A DNA stretch of 64,000 nucleotides. Origin: Shewanella marisflavi (GTDB lineage: Bacteria; Pseudomonadota; Gammaproteobacteria; Enterobacterales; Shewanellaceae). The stretch is taken from positions 62,001-126,000 of the forward strand of contig NZ_JAKIKX010000003.1 in the NCBI RefSeq assembly GCF_023283925.1, given 5' to 3'. Below are positions 8,584 to 18,652 of this stretch, in pieces. The notes beneath the pieces were generated by a model. It did no database searches and was not told the origin of the DNA. It worked only from the letters and a program-made list of their open reading frames with translations. Numbering within the stretch: position 1 is the stretch's first letter; each line of letters begins with the position of its first letter. A program made the position numbers and the translations under genes.

Positions 8584-10398
8584 ATGACGATTAGAGTTTT
8601 GCCTCCTCAATTGGCTAACCAGATAGCCGCCGGGGAGGTGGTGGAACGTCCGGCATCTGTTATCAAGGAGTTAGTTGAAAACAGCCTGGATGCGGGTGCC
8701 ACACGTGTCGATATCGAGATTGATAAGGGCGGCAGTAAGCTTATTAAGATCACAGATAATGGCTCGGGTATTCCCAAAGAGGAGCTCAGTCTCGCGTTGT
8801 CGCGCCATGCCACCTCTAAGTTGACCTCATTAGACGATCTTGACGCTATTTTGAGTTTTGGTTTTCGCGGTGAGGCCCTTGCCAGTATCAGTTCGGTATC
8901 CAGATTAACCTTTACCTCTCGTACCCAAAAGCAAGCAGAAGCCTGGCAAGCCTACGCCGAAGGCTCAGAGATGGCGGTTAAGGTGATACCAGCTGCCCAT
9001 CCTGTGGGTTCCACGGTCGAAGCGGCGGACCTGTTTTTCAACACACCAGCCAGGCGCCGATTTCTAAAGAGTGACAAAACCGAATTTACCCATATCGATG
9101 AATGGCTTAAGCGTATTGCCTTAGTGCGTAGCGAGATTCACTTTACGCTTAAGCACAACGGCAAACAGGTGCGTAACTATCGTCCAGCGAAGACCGAAGC
9201 CCAGTATCTGCAACGTCTGGGTCAAGTTAGCGGTAAGGCTTTTGCCGAGAATGCCCTAAAGGTCGACTGTGAGCATAACGGCTTGAGCTTGAGTGGTTAC
9301 ATTCAGTCTCCCAACAGTGAGATGCCTGTCGGCGATACTCAATATTTTTATGTTAATGGCCGCTTGGTGCGTGACCGTTTGGTGAATCACGCTGTGCGTC
9401 AGGCGTTTGCACAGCAACTACAGGGCGAGCAGATAGCCTTTGTGTTGATGTTGAGCTTGGATCCCCATCAGGTTGATGTGAATGTGCACCCGGCCAAGCA
9501 TGAGGTGCGCTTTCATGAGAGCCGCTATGTGCATGATTTTATCTTGCAAGCCCTAGAGTCGGCGCTGCGCCAAAGTAGCGAACTGAGTTTTGAACCTGCA
9601 TTCGCTAGGCCTGCCAATGTTCCCGCTGCAGAGACGCAAACCGCTTATATCAGGCCGTTGACGTCTGAGTCTCAACGGGGAGAGAGCGGGAGGGAGTATG
9701 GCGACGCTCGAATCAGCGAGTCTCACGGCCAGGGTTACAGCAGTCAGCGCCAGACGAGCAGTCGCGGCCGAAGTTATGCCAGTACCGAGCTCCCAAGCCA
9801 GGCGGCAGTCGATAGTTATGCTCAGTTGATGACCACTCCTGGTCAAGTAAACCATCAGGCTACAGCTAATCAGCCGCAGATGCCACAGGTGCTAGACGGC
9901 CGCTATTGGCTGCTGGTGCGAGGAGCCGAATTGGCTTTGCTTGGTTTATCTAGCGTGGCGCGCGAAGTTGCTCGGCAACAGATATCGGCCAAGCTGGCAT
10001 CGGGGCTGATAGGTCAGCCGCTCTTAATGCCTGTGTCGGTGAAAGTCGATGAAGATTGGCAACAAACCCTGCTTGAGCGTGAGCCGCTAATTAGAAAATT
10101 AGGCCTAGAGCTAACTATTCGTCTTGGCCAGTTGATAATTAAAAAAGTGCCCCCATATCTAAGGCAGAGTCAGCTGGCGAGCGTGGTTCCTGAGTTTTTA
10201 CAGTGGATACGCTTCGAAGAGCCCACGACCGATGCGCTGATTAATTGGTTGGTTGAACAGTCGAGCGGCCAGTTTAGTTCTGCCAGTGCGCTGTGGGCTG
10301 AACTTATGGGATTACCCGAGTCGCAGCAGCAAGACATTTTATCTATGGCTAAGGCTTTGCCTTGGCAAGAATGGTTAGGTGAGCAAACGAGTGAATAG
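8584..10398 (+). CDS. mutL: DNA mismatch repair protein MutL
   Basis: A 604-residue GHKL ATPase that links MutS mismatch recognition to downstream nicking. N-terminal ATPase motifs are [20 protein letters not shown] and [25 protein letters not shown] marks the end of the transducer domain near residue 310. A low-complexity Ser/Arg/Gln-rich linker (about 350-430) leads to the C-terminal dimerisation domain, which lacks a DQHAxxE endonuclease motif, as expected in a MutH-type organism. It starts 9 bases after amiB. Confidence 0.96.
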   Translation: MTIRVLPPQLANQIAAGEVVERPASVIKELVENSLDAGATRVDIEIDKGGSKLIKITDNGSGIPKEELSLALSRHATSKLTSLDDLDAILSFGFRGEALASISSVSRLTFTSRTQKQAEAWQAYAEGSEMAVKVIPAAHPVGSTVEAADLFFNTPARRRFLKSDKTEFTHIDEWLKRIALVRSEIHFTLKHNGKQVRNYRPAKTEAQYLQRLGQVSGKAFAENALKVDCEHNGLSLSGYIQSPNSEMPVGDTQYFYVNGRLVRDRLVNHAVRQAFAQQLQGEQIAFVLMLSLDPHQVDVNVHPAKHEVRFHESRYVHDFILQALESALRQSSELSFEPAFARPANVPAAETQTAYIRPLTSESQRGESGREYGDARISESHGQGYSSQRQTSSRGRSYASTELPSQAAVDSYAQLMTTPGQVNHQATANQPQMPQVLDGRYWLLVRGAELALLGLSSVAREVARQQISAKLASGLIGQPLLMPVSVKVDEDWQQTLLEREPLIRKLGLELTIRLGQLIIKKVPPYLRQSQLASVVPEFLQWIRFEEPTTDALINWLVEQSSGQFSSASALWAELMGLPESQQQDILSMAKALPWQEWLGEQTSE

Positions 10399-11317
10399 CG
10401 AGAGTCAGCCGACAATTATCACCCTGATGGGACCGACCGCGTCGGGTAAGACTGCGCTTGCGATGGCTTTGGCCGAAGAGCATAATTGCGAGATCATCTC
10501 GGTGGACTCGGCGCTTATCTACCGTGGTATGGATATCGGCAGTGCTAAACCGACCCAGGAAGAGCTCAGTCGTGCACCTCATCGTTTGATCGATATTCGT
10601 GACCCGAGCGAAAGTTATTCGGCGGCGGATTTTCGCAGCGATGCGATAGCAGAGATAGAGCAGATTTTAAGTGCGGGTAAAACACCACTCTTGGTGGGAG
10701 GCACTATGCTCTATTTCAAGGCGCTATTAGAGGGGTTATCTCCATTGCCGCCAGCCGATGAAACGATTCGGGCTGAGATAGCGAAAGAGGCTGAGACCAA
10801 AGGGTGGCAAGCCTTGCATGATCAGTTACGCCAGATAGATCCTGTGTCTGCTGAGCGTATTCACCCTAATGATCCGCAGCGACTGTCACGGGCATTAGAG
10901 GTATACCGCATTAGTGGTAAGAGCCTGACGACCTTAACTGAGGTTAAGGCTGATGCTTTGCCTTATAAGGTGGTGCAATTTGGTATAGCACCTAAAGATC
11001 GTAAAGTGCTACACCTTGCTATAGCAGAAAGATTTAAATTGATGTTAAATCAAGGTTTCGTCGAAGAGGTGCAAGCGCTCAAGGCGCGAGAGGATCTGCA
11101 TCTAGACCTGCCTTCGATGAGATGTGTGGGATATCGCCAAGTGTGGCAGTATCTCGATGGGGAATATGACTATGATACTATGGTCGAAAAATCCATAGTT
11201 GCGACTAGGCAATTGGCTAAGCGTCAATTAACATGGTTGCGAGGATGGGCTGATCTAAATTGGCTGGAGAGTGGTGATGAATCAAATCTGGCGCGACTAT
11301 TAGAGCATTGTCGCTAG
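10379..11317 (+). CDS. miaA: tRNA dimethylallyltransferase MiaA
   Basis: A 312-residue enzyme that adds the dimethylallyl group to A37 of UNN-decoding tRNAs. [14 protein letters not shown] is the P-loop, [17 protein letters not shown] the substrate motif, and [16 protein letters not shown] and [13 protein letters not shown] further family motifs. The GTG start overlaps the end of mutL by 20 bases and gives an N-terminus close to the E. coli protein. A second GTG four codons downstream is possible. It is followed by hfq, the usual order. Confidence 0.95.
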   Translation: MSKRVNSESQPTIITLMGPTASGKTALAMALAEEHNCEIISVDSALIYRGMDIGSAKPTQEELSRAPHRLIDIRDPSESYSAADFRSDAIAEIEQILSAGKTPLLVGGTMLYFKALLEGLSPLPPADETIRAEIAKEAETKGWQALHDQLRQIDPVSAERIHPNDPQRLSRALEVYRISGKSLTTLTEVKADALPYKVVQFGIAPKDRKVLHLAIAERFKLMLNQGFVEEVQALKAREDLHLDLPSMRCVGYRQVWQYLDGEYDYDTMVEKSIVATRQLAKRQLTWLRGWADLNWLESGDESNLARLLEHCR

Positions 11318-11408
11318 CTAATTCATTCACTCTATATAATACTAAAACCAAACCAGAAATTGATGCTGTATTAGGTTTTAATTAATTTTAATAAAAAGGA
11401 AATTACAA

Positions 11409-11687
11409 ATGGCTAAGGGGCAATCTTTACAAGACCCATTTTTGAACGCATTACGACGTGAACGCGTTCCGGTATCTATCTACCTAGTTAATGGTATCAA
11501 GCTTCAAGGACAGGTTGAGTCATTCGATCAGTTTGTTATTTTATTGAAGAACACCGTCAGCCAGATGGTATACAAGCACGCTATCTCAACTGTGGTGCCT
11601 GCACGTCCATTTAACGTGAGCAGCCACCATAATACGCCAAATCAGTCTGCCGGTTATAACGCACCGCATGATGATAGTGCTGAGTAA
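11409..11687 (+). CDS. hfq: RNA chaperone Hfq
   Basis: A 92-residue Sm-like protein that pairs small RNAs with mRNAs. It carries [19 protein letters not shown] (Sm1, poly-U face), [20 protein letters not shown], and the Sm2 [10 protein letters not shown] with its conserved YKHA. The disordered tail is short. TATAAT at 11335-11340 in the 91-base gap could be the -10 of a local promoter, but no convincing -35 stands at the right distance. AAAGGAA precedes the ATG. Confidence 0.97.
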   Translation: MAKGQSLQDPFLNALRRERVPVSIYLVNGIKLQGQVESFDQFVILLKNTVSQMVYKHAISTVVPARPFNVSSHHNTPNQSAGYNAPHDDSAE

Positions 11688-11707
11688 TTTCCTAAGGAGT
11701 TCGATTT

Positions 11708-13006
11708 TTGTTTGAACGCTATGAGGCGGGAGAAGCTGCAGTACTTGTCCATGTCGACTTTTCAGATGAAGACAGTAGGGAAGATATTACCGAACTTCGT
11801 TTATTAGTCGAATCGGCAGGCGCTGAAACCGTAGGCGTGATCACGGGAAGTCGTCGTTCTCCAGATAGAAAGTATTTTGTTGGTACAGGTAAAGCGGAAG
11901 AGTTGGCAGCTATGGTTGCCGCTACTGACGCCAATGTGGTGATTTTTAACCACGCCTTGAGTCCTGCACAAGAGCGTAATCTTGAGTTGATCTGTCAGTG
12001 CCGGGTCTTAGACCGTACGACACTGATTCTTGATATTTTTGCTCAGCGCGCCAGGACTTATGAAGGCAAGTTGCAGGTGGAGCTAGCGCAATTGCGCCAC
12101 ATGTCAACGCGCCTGGTCCGTGGTTGGACCCACCTTGAACGTCAAAAAGGGGGTATCGGCCTGCGGGGACCGGGTGAAACTCAGCTGGAAACCGATAGAC
12201 GTTTGCTTCGTGGTCGTATTAAGACCATCAACAAGCGGCTCGAGAAAGTCGATAAACAGCGTGAGCAGAGTCGACGCGCAAGACAAAGAAGCGAGTTAGC
12301 CACAGTATCACTGGTGGGTTATACCAACGCGGGCAAGTCAACCTTGTTTAACGCGTTAACCGTTTCCGAGGTCTATGCTGCCGATCAGCTGTTTGCGACA
12401 CTCGATCCGACCTTACGTAAGCTGGACTTAGAAGACGGTTCGGTCATTTTGGCTGATACCGTTGGATTTATCAGACATCTTCCCCATGACTTGGTGGCTG
12501 CGTTTAAAGCCACGTTACAGGAAACTCGCGAAGCGGATCTTCTGTTACATGTGGTTGATAGTGCTGATGAAAACATGGGCGACAATTTTGAACAGGTACA
12601 ATTAGTACTGAAAGAAATTGGCGCCGAAGAGATTCCACAGCTCATTGTCTGTAACAAGATAGATCTGTTGGAAGAAGTGGGACCTAAGATCGACTATGAT
12701 GGCGATGGGGTCCCAACGCGTGTTTGGGTTTCGGCTCAACAGCGTTTAGGCTTGGAATTACTTGAAAAGGCAATCAATCAATTGATTGGTCGTGCCATAG
12801 TAGAGTTGACCTTGTTTATTCCGGCGACGGCCGGACATTATCTTGGCCAGTTTTATCGACTGGATGTGATACAGCAGAAAGAGTATGACGATCTGGGGAA
12901 CTGTATCGTGTCTGTACGCTTATTGGAGGCCGATTGGCACCGATTAGCTAAGCAGAGCCAAGGGGAGTTGGAAACCTTTATTGTTGAAACAGCATCAATA
13001 GAGTAG
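11708..13006 (+). CDS. hflX: Ribosome-associated GTPase HflX
   Basis: A 432-residue GTPase that splits stalled ribosomes. The start is TTG at 11708, supported by AAGGAG eight bases upstream and by the N-terminus MFERYEAGEAAVLVHV matching the family. The N-terminal nucleotide-binding domain contains GTGKAEEL. A helical segment with the glycine-rich GGIGLRGPGETQLETDRR follows, then the G domain with GYTNAGKST (G1), DTVGFIRHLP (G3) and NKIDLL (G4). Only 20 bases separate it from hfq. Confidence 0.95.
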   Translation: MFERYEAGEAAVLVHVDFSDEDSREDITELRLLVESAGAETVGVITGSRRSPDRKYFVGTGKAEELAAMVAATDANVVIFNHALSPAQERNLELICQCRVLDRTTLILDIFAQRARTYEGKLQVELAQLRHMSTRLVRGWTHLERQKGGIGLRGPGETQLETDRRLLRGRIKTINKRLEKVDKQREQSRRARQRSELATVSLVGYTNAGKSTLFNALTVSEVYAADQLFATLDPTLRKLDLEDGSVILADTVGFIRHLPHDLVAAFKATLQETREADLLLHVVDSADENMGDNFEQVQLVLKEIGAEEIPQLIVCNKIDLLEEVGPKIDYDGDGVPTRVWVSAQQRLGLELLEKAINQLIGRAIVELTLFIPATAGHYLGQFYRLDVIQQKEYDDLGNCIVSVRLLEADWHRLAKQSQGELETFIVETASIE

Positions 13007-13049
13007 TTTTTAGTAATCTCGTTTATTTCATACACCTATGGAGTGCTAA

Positions 13050-14192
13050 ATGGCTTGGAACGAGCCCGGTAACAAGGGTCAAGACCCTTGGGGAAACAAG
13101 AACGGCAATGACAAAGGGCCACCAGATCTCGATGAAGTATTTAAGAATATTTCTAAGCGTTTTGGTGGTAAAGGTAATGGCGCTGGCGGTGGTTTCAGTG
13201 CATTAGGTTTTATCATTGTATTAGGCATCGCCGTTGTCGTGTGGGGACTCTCAGGTTTCTATACGGTGAAAGAAGCCGAAAAGGGTGTGGCGCTACGTTT
13301 TGGTGAATATATTGGCCAAGTAGAGCCGGGCCTGCAGTGGAAGGCAACCTTTATCGATGAGGTCTTCCCAGTGAACGTGAGTAATGTTCGCTCTATACCT
13401 GCCTCTGGCAGCATGCTTACCGCGGACGAAAACGTCGTGCTGGTTGAGCTGGATGTGCAATATATTGTTGTCGATCCTTATCGCTATTTGTTTAGCGCGG
13501 TTGATGCCAATTCGAGCTTGCGTGAAGCGACTGACAGTGCGCTGCGTTATGTCGTAGGTCACAACAGGATGGATGACATTTTGACGACTGGTCGTGATCA
13601 GATCCGTCGTGATACTTGGGAAGAAGTTGAGCGTATCATCAAGCCTTACAATCTAGGTATTGAGATCCGTGACGTGAACTTCTTGCCAGCACGTCCGCCT
13701 GAAGAGGTAAAAGATGCCTTCGATGACGCCATCGCCGCTCAGGAAGATGAGCAGCGCTTTATTCGTGAAGCTGAGGCTTATTCTCGTGAGATCGAGCCTA
13801 AGGCACGCGGTACTGTGCAGCGTATGGAGCAGCAGGCAAATGCATATAAAGAACGTGAGATCTTAGAGGCTCGCGGTAAAGTGGCTCGTTTCGAGAAGTT
13901 GTTGCCTGAGTACCAGGCGGCACCAGAAGTGACTCGTAACCGTCTCTACATAGATGCCATGTCAAAAGTGCTTTCTGGCACCAATAAGGTATTGGTCGAC
14001 TCTAAGTCGGGCAATAACATGATGTATCTGCCGTTAGATAAGTTAATGGAACAGCGCACTCAAACTAAACCGACTAAGTCTGTTGAGTTGGATGCGGTCA
14101 ATGATTCAGTTAATAGCATAGTAGATAGTGTGAGCATGCCGCTGGATGGAAGACCTTCTCGTAGCGACCGAACTCGTCAGGGGAGGAACTAA
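13050..14192 (+). CDS. hflK: FtsH protease modulator HflK (SPFH/band 7 family)
   Basis: A 380-residue inner-membrane protein that forms the HflKC cage around FtsH. A Gly/Asn-rich cytoplasmic N-terminus (1-50) precedes one membrane segment (about 52-75, FIIVLGIAVVVWGLSGFYTV) and a periplasmic band 7 domain with KEAEKGVALRFGEYIG. A long helical segment follows (about 215-290, many E/R/Q). The ATG follows a GGAG ribosome site. It ends 2 bases before hflC. Confidence 0.95.
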   Translation: MAWNEPGNKGQDPWGNKNGNDKGPPDLDEVFKNISKRFGGKGNGAGGGFSALGFIIVLGIAVVVWGLSGFYTVKEAEKGVALRFGEYIGQVEPGLQWKATFIDEVFPVNVSNVRSIPASGSMLTADENVVLVELDVQYIVVDPYRYLFSAVDANSSLREATDSALRYVVGHNRMDDILTTGRDQIRRDTWEEVERIIKPYNLGIEIRDVNFLPARPPEEVKDAFDDAIAAQEDEQRFIREAEAYSREIEPKARGTVQRMEQQANAYKEREILEARGKVARFEKLLPEYQAAPEVTRNRLYIDAMSKVLSGTNKVLVDSKSGNNMMYLPLDKLMEQRTQTKPTKSVELDAVNDSVNSIVDSVSMPLDGRPSRSDRTRQGRN

Positions 14193-14194
14193 AC

Positions 14195-15073
14195 ATGGGT
14201 AGATTATCTGTCATTATTGCAGCTATCTTAGTTGCCGTAGGCCTGTCATCTTTGATGGTGGTCAACGAAGGTGAACGCGCTATCGTGTCTCGCTTTGGTA
14301 AGATCCTTAAAGATGATGGTGTGACTCGTATCTACAAGCCGGGTCTGCACATAAAGTTACCAGTGATCGATAAGATCAAGATTTTAGATTCTCGTATCCA
14401 GACGATGGATGGCGCTGCGGATCGCTTCGTGACCTCAGAGAAGAAAGACTTGATGGTCGATTCTTATGTGAAATGGCGCATTAAAGATCACGAGAAGTAC
14501 TATCTGGCCACTAACGGCGGTAACAAGGTTCAGGCTGAGTCTCTACTCCAGCGCAAGATCAACAACGATCTGCGTACCGAGTTTGGTCGTCGTACCATTA
14601 AAGATATCGTTTCTGGTAGCCGTGATGAGCTTCAGCAAGACGCTTTGCGTAATGCCTCTGATAGTGCTCAAGATCTAGGTATCGAGGTGGTCGATGTGCG
14701 TGTTAAGCAGATCAACCTGCCTGCTAACGTGAGTTCGAGCATTTACCAGCGTATGCGCGCCGAGCGTACCGCGGTGGCGAAAGAGCATCGTGCTCAGGGT
14801 AAGGAGCAGTCTGAGATCATTCGCGCTAAGACAGATGCGAGTGTGACTATTCAGATCGCCGAGGCTGAGCGTAAGGCTCTGCAGGTACGTGGTGAAGGTG
14901 ATGCCATTGCCGCGAAGATCTATGCAGATGCTTATAAGAAAGATCCTGAGTTTTACTCTTTCTTGCGTAGCCTAGAGGCTTATCAGGCAAGTTTCGAGAA
15001 GGGGTCTAACGTTATGGTCATTGAGCCGGAAGGTGACTTCTTCAAGTATATGAAGGACGCTAACGCTAAATAG
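14195..15073 (+). CDS. hflC: FtsH protease modulator HflC (SPFH/band 7 family)
   Basis: A 292-residue partner of HflK. It has an N-terminal membrane anchor (about 4-22), a band 7 domain with VNEGERAIVSRFGKIL near residue 25 and FGRRTIKDIVSGSRDEL near 140, then an Ala/Glu-rich helical arm and the C-terminal Tyr/Phe-rich segment SFLRSLEAYQASF typical of HflC. It is co-transcribed with hflK and closed by the terminator just downstream. Confidence 0.95.
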   Translation: MGRLSVIIAAILVAVGLSSLMVVNEGERAIVSRFGKILKDDGVTRIYKPGLHIKLPVIDKIKILDSRIQTMDGAADRFVTSEKKDLMVDSYVKWRIKDHEKYYLATNGGNKVQAESLLQRKINNDLRTEFGRRTIKDIVSGSRDELQQDALRNASDSAQDLGIEVVDVRVKQINLPANVSSSIYQRMRAERTAVAKEHRAQGKEQSEIIRAKTDASVTIQIAEAERKALQVRGEGDAIAAKIYADAYKKDPEFYSFLRSLEAYQASFEKGSNVMVIEPEGDFFKYMKDANAK

Positions 15074-15097
15074 TTCTCATTGAGTCTGATTTGTATT

Positions 15098-15124
15098 AAA
15101 GCCCGACAAGTTCGGGCTTTTTTT
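15098..15124 (+). terminator. Rho-independent terminator after hflC
   Basis: A 9-bp stem AAAGCCCGA / TCGGGCTTT with a 5-base loop, followed by further T. It ends the long hfq-hflX-hflK-hflC transcript. Confidence 0.9.
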
Positions 15125-15304
15125 ACTCTTATCGGCGCAAGTTACTAATTTAGCTTTGGTTGTTATTCTTGTTTATTATTTTTTGTCGTAAAATCCTGGT
15201 CGATTATCTTTTGTATTGCTGCTCTTTATCTTCTAGAATCGCCATTTTTCTATCATAGTTAACTTTGTGCTTTGTTTTACTATGATCTGGTTCTAATTTT
15301 TGGC

Positions 15305-15367
15305 TATAATGAGCCCCGCCTCAAATTTGATTTTTGCGCTTTGGGGTAAAACCCCAAAATCAAAAAT
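15305..15367 (+). promoter_or_regulatory. petABC leader: -10 element and stable leader stem-loop
   Basis: TATAAT at 15305-15310 is a perfect -10 without an obvious -35. Twenty bases downstream is a two-part hairpin: ATTTTTG (15330-15336) pairs with CAAAAAT (15361-15367), and TTTGGGG (15340-15346) pairs with CCCCAAA (15352-15358). If transcription starts near 15317, the hairpin sits close to the 5' end of the mRNA and ends about 40 bases before the petA start. The pairing is directly visible; a stabilising or attenuating role is inference. Confidence 0.6.
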
Positions 15368-15407
15368 TTTTAAAACAAAAATTCCAACACTCTCTGGAGA
15401 TAAGTGG

Positions 15408-15998
15408 ATGAGCAATGCGCCAGTCGATACCGGACGTCGCAGATTCCTGACCGCAGCAACCGCCGTAGTGGGTGGTGTTGGTGCCGTCGCTGTAGCGGTT
15501 CCTTTTATAAAGTCGTGGAATCCGAGTGCCAAAGCGAAAGCTGCAGGTGCGCCGGTTGAAGTAAATATTAGTAAGTTAGAACCGGGTCAGCTGATCCGTG
15601 TTGAATGGCGTGGTAAGCCTGTATGGGTTGTCCGCCGCACTGAAGAGATCTTAAACGGTCTTGCTACTCTCGATGATCAACTACGTGATCCAGCCTCAAA
15701 CGAAGAGCAACAACCTGCCTACGCGCAGAATGCGGTTCGTTCTATTAAGCCTGAGTATTTTATTGCTGTTGGTCTATGTACGCATCTAGGTTGTTCGCCA
15801 ACGTATCTACCTGATACTTTTGGTGAGCAAGTAGAAGGCGTTGCGTCTGGTTTCTTCTGCCCATGTCATGGTTCTAAGTTTGATATGGCAGGCCGTGTAT
15901 TCCAAGGTGTACCAGCGCCGTTGAACCTAGTTGTTCCACCTCATCAATATATTGATGACGGCAACGTGATTATCGGTGTCGATCAGGGGGCTGCATAA
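15408..15998 (+). CDS. petA: Ubiquinol-cytochrome c reductase iron-sulfur (Rieske) subunit
   Basis: A 196-residue Rieske subunit of the bc1 complex. The ATG at 15408 has GGAGATAAG before it. The protein begins with a twin-arginine signal/anchor (GRRRFLTAATAVVGG), as expected for a Tat-inserted Rieske protein, followed by one membrane helix. The 2Fe-2S ligands are in CTHLGCSP (around 125) and CPCHGSKFD (around 148). Its stop codon overlaps the petB start by one base. Confidence 0.96.
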   Translation: MSNAPVDTGRRRFLTAATAVVGGVGAVAVAVPFIKSWNPSAKAKAAGAPVEVNISKLEPGQLIRVEWRGKPVWVVRRTEEILNGLATLDDQLRDPASNEEQQPAYAQNAVRSIKPEYFIAVGLCTHLGCSPTYLPDTFGEQVEGVASGFFCPCHGSKFDMAGRVFQGVPAPLNLVVPPHQYIDDGNVIIGVDQGAA

Positions 15999-17212
15999 TG
16001 GTTAAGAATATTATCGATTGGATTGATGCTCGCATCCCAATGACGGCGACTTATAATCGTCACGTTGGTCAATATGCGACGCCGACCAACTTCAACTTCT
16101 GGTATTTCTTTGGTTCTTTGGCCATGTTGGTGCTGGTTAACCAGTTGCTGACCGGTATCTGGCTAACAATGAACTATGTGCCGACTGCAGAAGGTGCGTT
16201 TGCCTCTATCGAATACATCATGCGTGATGTGGAGTATGGCTGGCTACTACGTTACATGCACTCAACGGGGGCTTCTGCCTTCTTCGTGGTGATCTACCTG
16301 CACATGTTCCGTGGACTGCTCTATGGTTCATACCAAAAGCCAAGAGAACTGCTCTGGTTGTTTGGTATGTTGATCTTCCTAGTACTGATGGCTGAAGCCT
16401 TTATGGGTTATCTGCTGCCATGGGGACAGATGTCTTACTGGGGAGCACAGGTTATTATCTCGCTGTTCGGTGCGATTCCTGTTATCGGTGACGATCTAAC
16501 ACTTTGGATCCGTGGTGATTTCGTTGTTTCTGGCGCGACACTGAACCGTTTCTTCGCCCTACACGTTATCGCGCTACCTTTAGTCCTAGTGGTATTAGTG
16601 TTCTTACACCTTATCGCTCTGCACGAAGTGGGTTCGAACAACCCTGATGGTATCGAGATTAAGAAGAACAAGGATGAGAATGGCTGGCCGAAAGACGGTA
16701 TCCCATTCCACCCATACTACACAGTGAAAGATATCATGGGCGTCGCTGGCTTCCTGATTGTCTTCTGCTACGTGTTGTTCTTTATGCCTGAAGGTGGTGG
16801 ATACTTCCTGGAGAAGCCAAACTTTGAAGCGGCTAACCCAATGAAGACCCCTGAGCATATCGCTCCTGTTTGGTACTTCACGCCTTTCTACGCCATTCTG
16901 CGTGCGATTCCTGATAAGTTATTAGGGGTTGTCGGCATGGGCCTAGCGATTGCTGTCCTCTTCGTTCTACCTTGGTTAGATCGTTGTAAGGTGAAGTCAA
17001 TTCGCTACCGTAGCATGATTCATAAGCTGAATATTGGTCAGTTTGCCGTATCTTTCATTGTCTTAGGCTACTTGGGTGCCGTACCTGCGACGCCGACGCT
17101 GACAATTGCTGCGCGTATCTTTACTCTGACATACTTCGGTTTCTTCTTAGCGCTGTGGCTATACAGTAAGAATGAGAAAACTAAGCCTGTACCAGAGAGG
17201 TTGACCCACTAA
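15998..17212 (+). CDS. petB: Ubiquinol-cytochrome c reductase cytochrome b subunit
   Basis: A 404-residue integral membrane di-heme protein. Heme-ligand histidines appear in RYMHSTGASAFFVVIYLHMF and in the later helix FFALHVIALPLVLVVLVFLHL. The PEWY-type quinol-site motif is present in a variant form as APVWYFTPFYAIL, giving PVWY instead of PEWY. It passes electrons from quinol to both branches of the Q cycle. It overlaps petA and petC by one base on each side (TAATG), so the three are tightly coupled. Confidence 0.95.
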   Translation: MVKNIIDWIDARIPMTATYNRHVGQYATPTNFNFWYFFGSLAMLVLVNQLLTGIWLTMNYVPTAEGAFASIEYIMRDVEYGWLLRYMHSTGASAFFVVIYLHMFRGLLYGSYQKPRELLWLFGMLIFLVLMAEAFMGYLLPWGQMSYWGAQVIISLFGAIPVIGDDLTLWIRGDFVVSGATLNRFFALHVIALPLVLVVLVFLHLIALHEVGSNNPDGIEIKKNKDENGWPKDGIPFHPYYTVKDIMGVAGFLIVFCYVLFFMPEGGGYFLEKPNFEAANPMKTPEHIAPVWYFTPFYAILRAIPDKLLGVVGMGLAIAVLFVLPWLDRCKVKSIRYRSMIHKLNIGQFAVSFIVLGYLGAVPATPTLTIAARIFTLTYFGFFLALWLYSKNEKTKPVPERLTH

Positions 17213-17913
17213 TGAAAAAATTACTGATTGCATTAGTTACATTAGTACCATCTCTTGCGTTTGCTGCAGGTGGTGCCAATGTTCATCTAGAAAGTGCTAA
17301 CGTCGACCTGAATGACAAAGAGTCGCTCGAACGTGGTTTGGATGCTTTCCAACACTACTGTTCAGGTTGTCACAGCACTCAGTACCAGCGTTATAACCGC
17401 GTTGCCGAAGACTTAGGTATCTCTGTAGACGATATGCGTAACAAGTATATGTTTAACAGTGACGCTAAAGTGGGCGATCTGATGGAGAACGCTATTCCTG
17501 ATGCCGAAGCGGCTAAATGGTTTGGTGCGGCGCCGCCAGATTTGACCTTGGTAGCTCGTGTACGTGGTGAGGACTGGGTTTACACTTATTTGAAGAGCTT
17601 CTACAAAGATGACTCTCGTCCATTTGGTGTAAACAATACAGTATTTCCGTCAGTGGCCATGCCACACGTACTGGAAGAGCTGCAAGGTTTGCCGGTTAAA
17701 CAAGAAGATGGCAGCTTTGTCACTATGGGTGGCAAGCTAACCGCAGAAGAATATGATCAAGTGGTTCGTGATATCACTGGCTTCCTGGTTTATTCGGGTG
17801 AGCCAGTCAAACTTGAGCGTGAACGCTTAGGTTGGTGGGTATTGGGCTTCCTGTTTATTTTCTTTATTGTGGCCTACCTCTTGAAGAAAGAGTACTGGAA
17901 AGATGTACACTAA
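17212..17913 (+). CDS. petC: Ubiquinol-cytochrome c reductase cytochrome c1 subunit
   Basis: A 233-residue periplasmic c-type cytochrome with a signal peptide (MKKLLIALVTLVPSLAFAAG). It has one heme-binding site, CSGCHS, near residue 50, a likely axial Met in FPSVAMPHVL, and a C-terminal membrane anchor (WWVLGFLFIFFIVAYLL) ending in KKEYWKDVH. Last gene of petABC, followed by a terminator. Confidence 0.95.
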   Translation: MKKLLIALVTLVPSLAFAAGGANVHLESANVDLNDKESLERGLDAFQHYCSGCHSTQYQRYNRVAEDLGISVDDMRNKYMFNSDAKVGDLMENAIPDAEAAKWFGAAPPDLTLVARVRGEDWVYTYLKSFYKDDSRPFGVNNTVFPSVAMPHVLEELQGLPVKQEDGSFVTMGGKLTAEEYDQVVRDITGFLVYSGEPVKLERERLGWWVLGFLFIFFIVAYLLKKEYWKDVH

Positions 17914-17951
17914 CCCCCAATAAAGGTTAGAATATATTATCCGCATATTAT

Positions 17952-17982
17952 AAACGGGGGGCTTTGCCCCTCGTTTGTTTTT
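17952..17982 (+). terminator. Rho-independent terminator after petC
   Basis: A hairpin AAACGGGGGGC / GCCCCTCGTTT with a TTT loop and one central mismatch, followed by a T-rich stretch. Confidence 0.85.
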
Positions 17983-18022
17983 GCTTTTTTAGCTTTTTGA
18001 ATTTAAATCTTGGAGGGTATCA

Positions 18023-18652
18023 ATGGCTGTTGCTGCCAATAAACGCTCAATCATGACCCTGTTTTCAGGCGCCGACGATCTCTATAGCCATCAAGTCCGT
18101 ATCGTCTTGGCGGAGAAGGGAGTGACTGTCGATGTTCTGCAGGTAGATCCTAGTGAAATGCCTGAAGATCTTATTGAGCTAAATCCATACAACACAGTAC
18201 CGACTCTGGTTGATCGTGAACTTGTGCTCTATAACTCACGCATCATCATGGAATATCTGGATGAGCGTTTCCCGCATCCACCTCTTATGCCTGTTTACCC
18301 GGTATCACGTGGTCAGACGCGTCTGATGATGCACCGCATCGAAAACGACTGGTACAGCCTGGTCGATCGTATCCGTAATGGCGATCGTGCCGATGAGGCG
18401 CGTAAAGAGTTGCAGGAAAGCCTGACGGCTATCGCACCTATCTTTAACGAAATGCCTTACTTCATGGCTGAAGAGTTCGGTCTGGCCGACTGCTACTTAG
18501 GCCCGCTGTTATGGCGTCTGCCTGTATTGGGTATCGAGCTAGATAGCCGCACAGCAAAAGAGGTTAAAGCCTATATGACACGTCTGTTTGATCGTGATTC
18601 ATTTAAGGCGTCTTTGACCGAGGCTGAGCGCGAAATGCGCATGGGTATCTAA
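18023..18652 (+). CDS. sspA: Stringent starvation protein A
   Basis: A 209-residue glutathione S-transferase-fold protein that binds RNA polymerase. The N-terminal thioredoxin-like part has MTLFSGADDLYSHQVRIVLAEKG and NTVPTLVDR; the C-terminal helical part carries MAEEFGLADCYLGPLLWRL. It directly abuts sspB, with no intergenic bases. GGAGGG precedes the ATG. In the family it acts in acid tolerance and stationary-phase transcription. Confidence 0.95.
   Translation: MAVAANKRSIMTLFSGADDLYSHQVRIVLAEKGVTVDVLQVDPSEMPEDLIELNPYNTVPTLVDRELVLYNSRIIMEYLDERFPHPPLMPVYPVSRGQTRLMMHRIENDWYSLVDRIRNGDRADEARKELQESLTAIAPIFNEMPYFMAEEFGLADCYLGPLLWRLPVLGIELDSRTAKEVKAYMTRLFDRDSFKASLTEAEREMRMGI

Noticed and set aside
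9553..9855. Minus-strand ORF of 100 codons inside mutL
   Set aside because: It is a shadow of the low-complexity linker of MutL in another frame.
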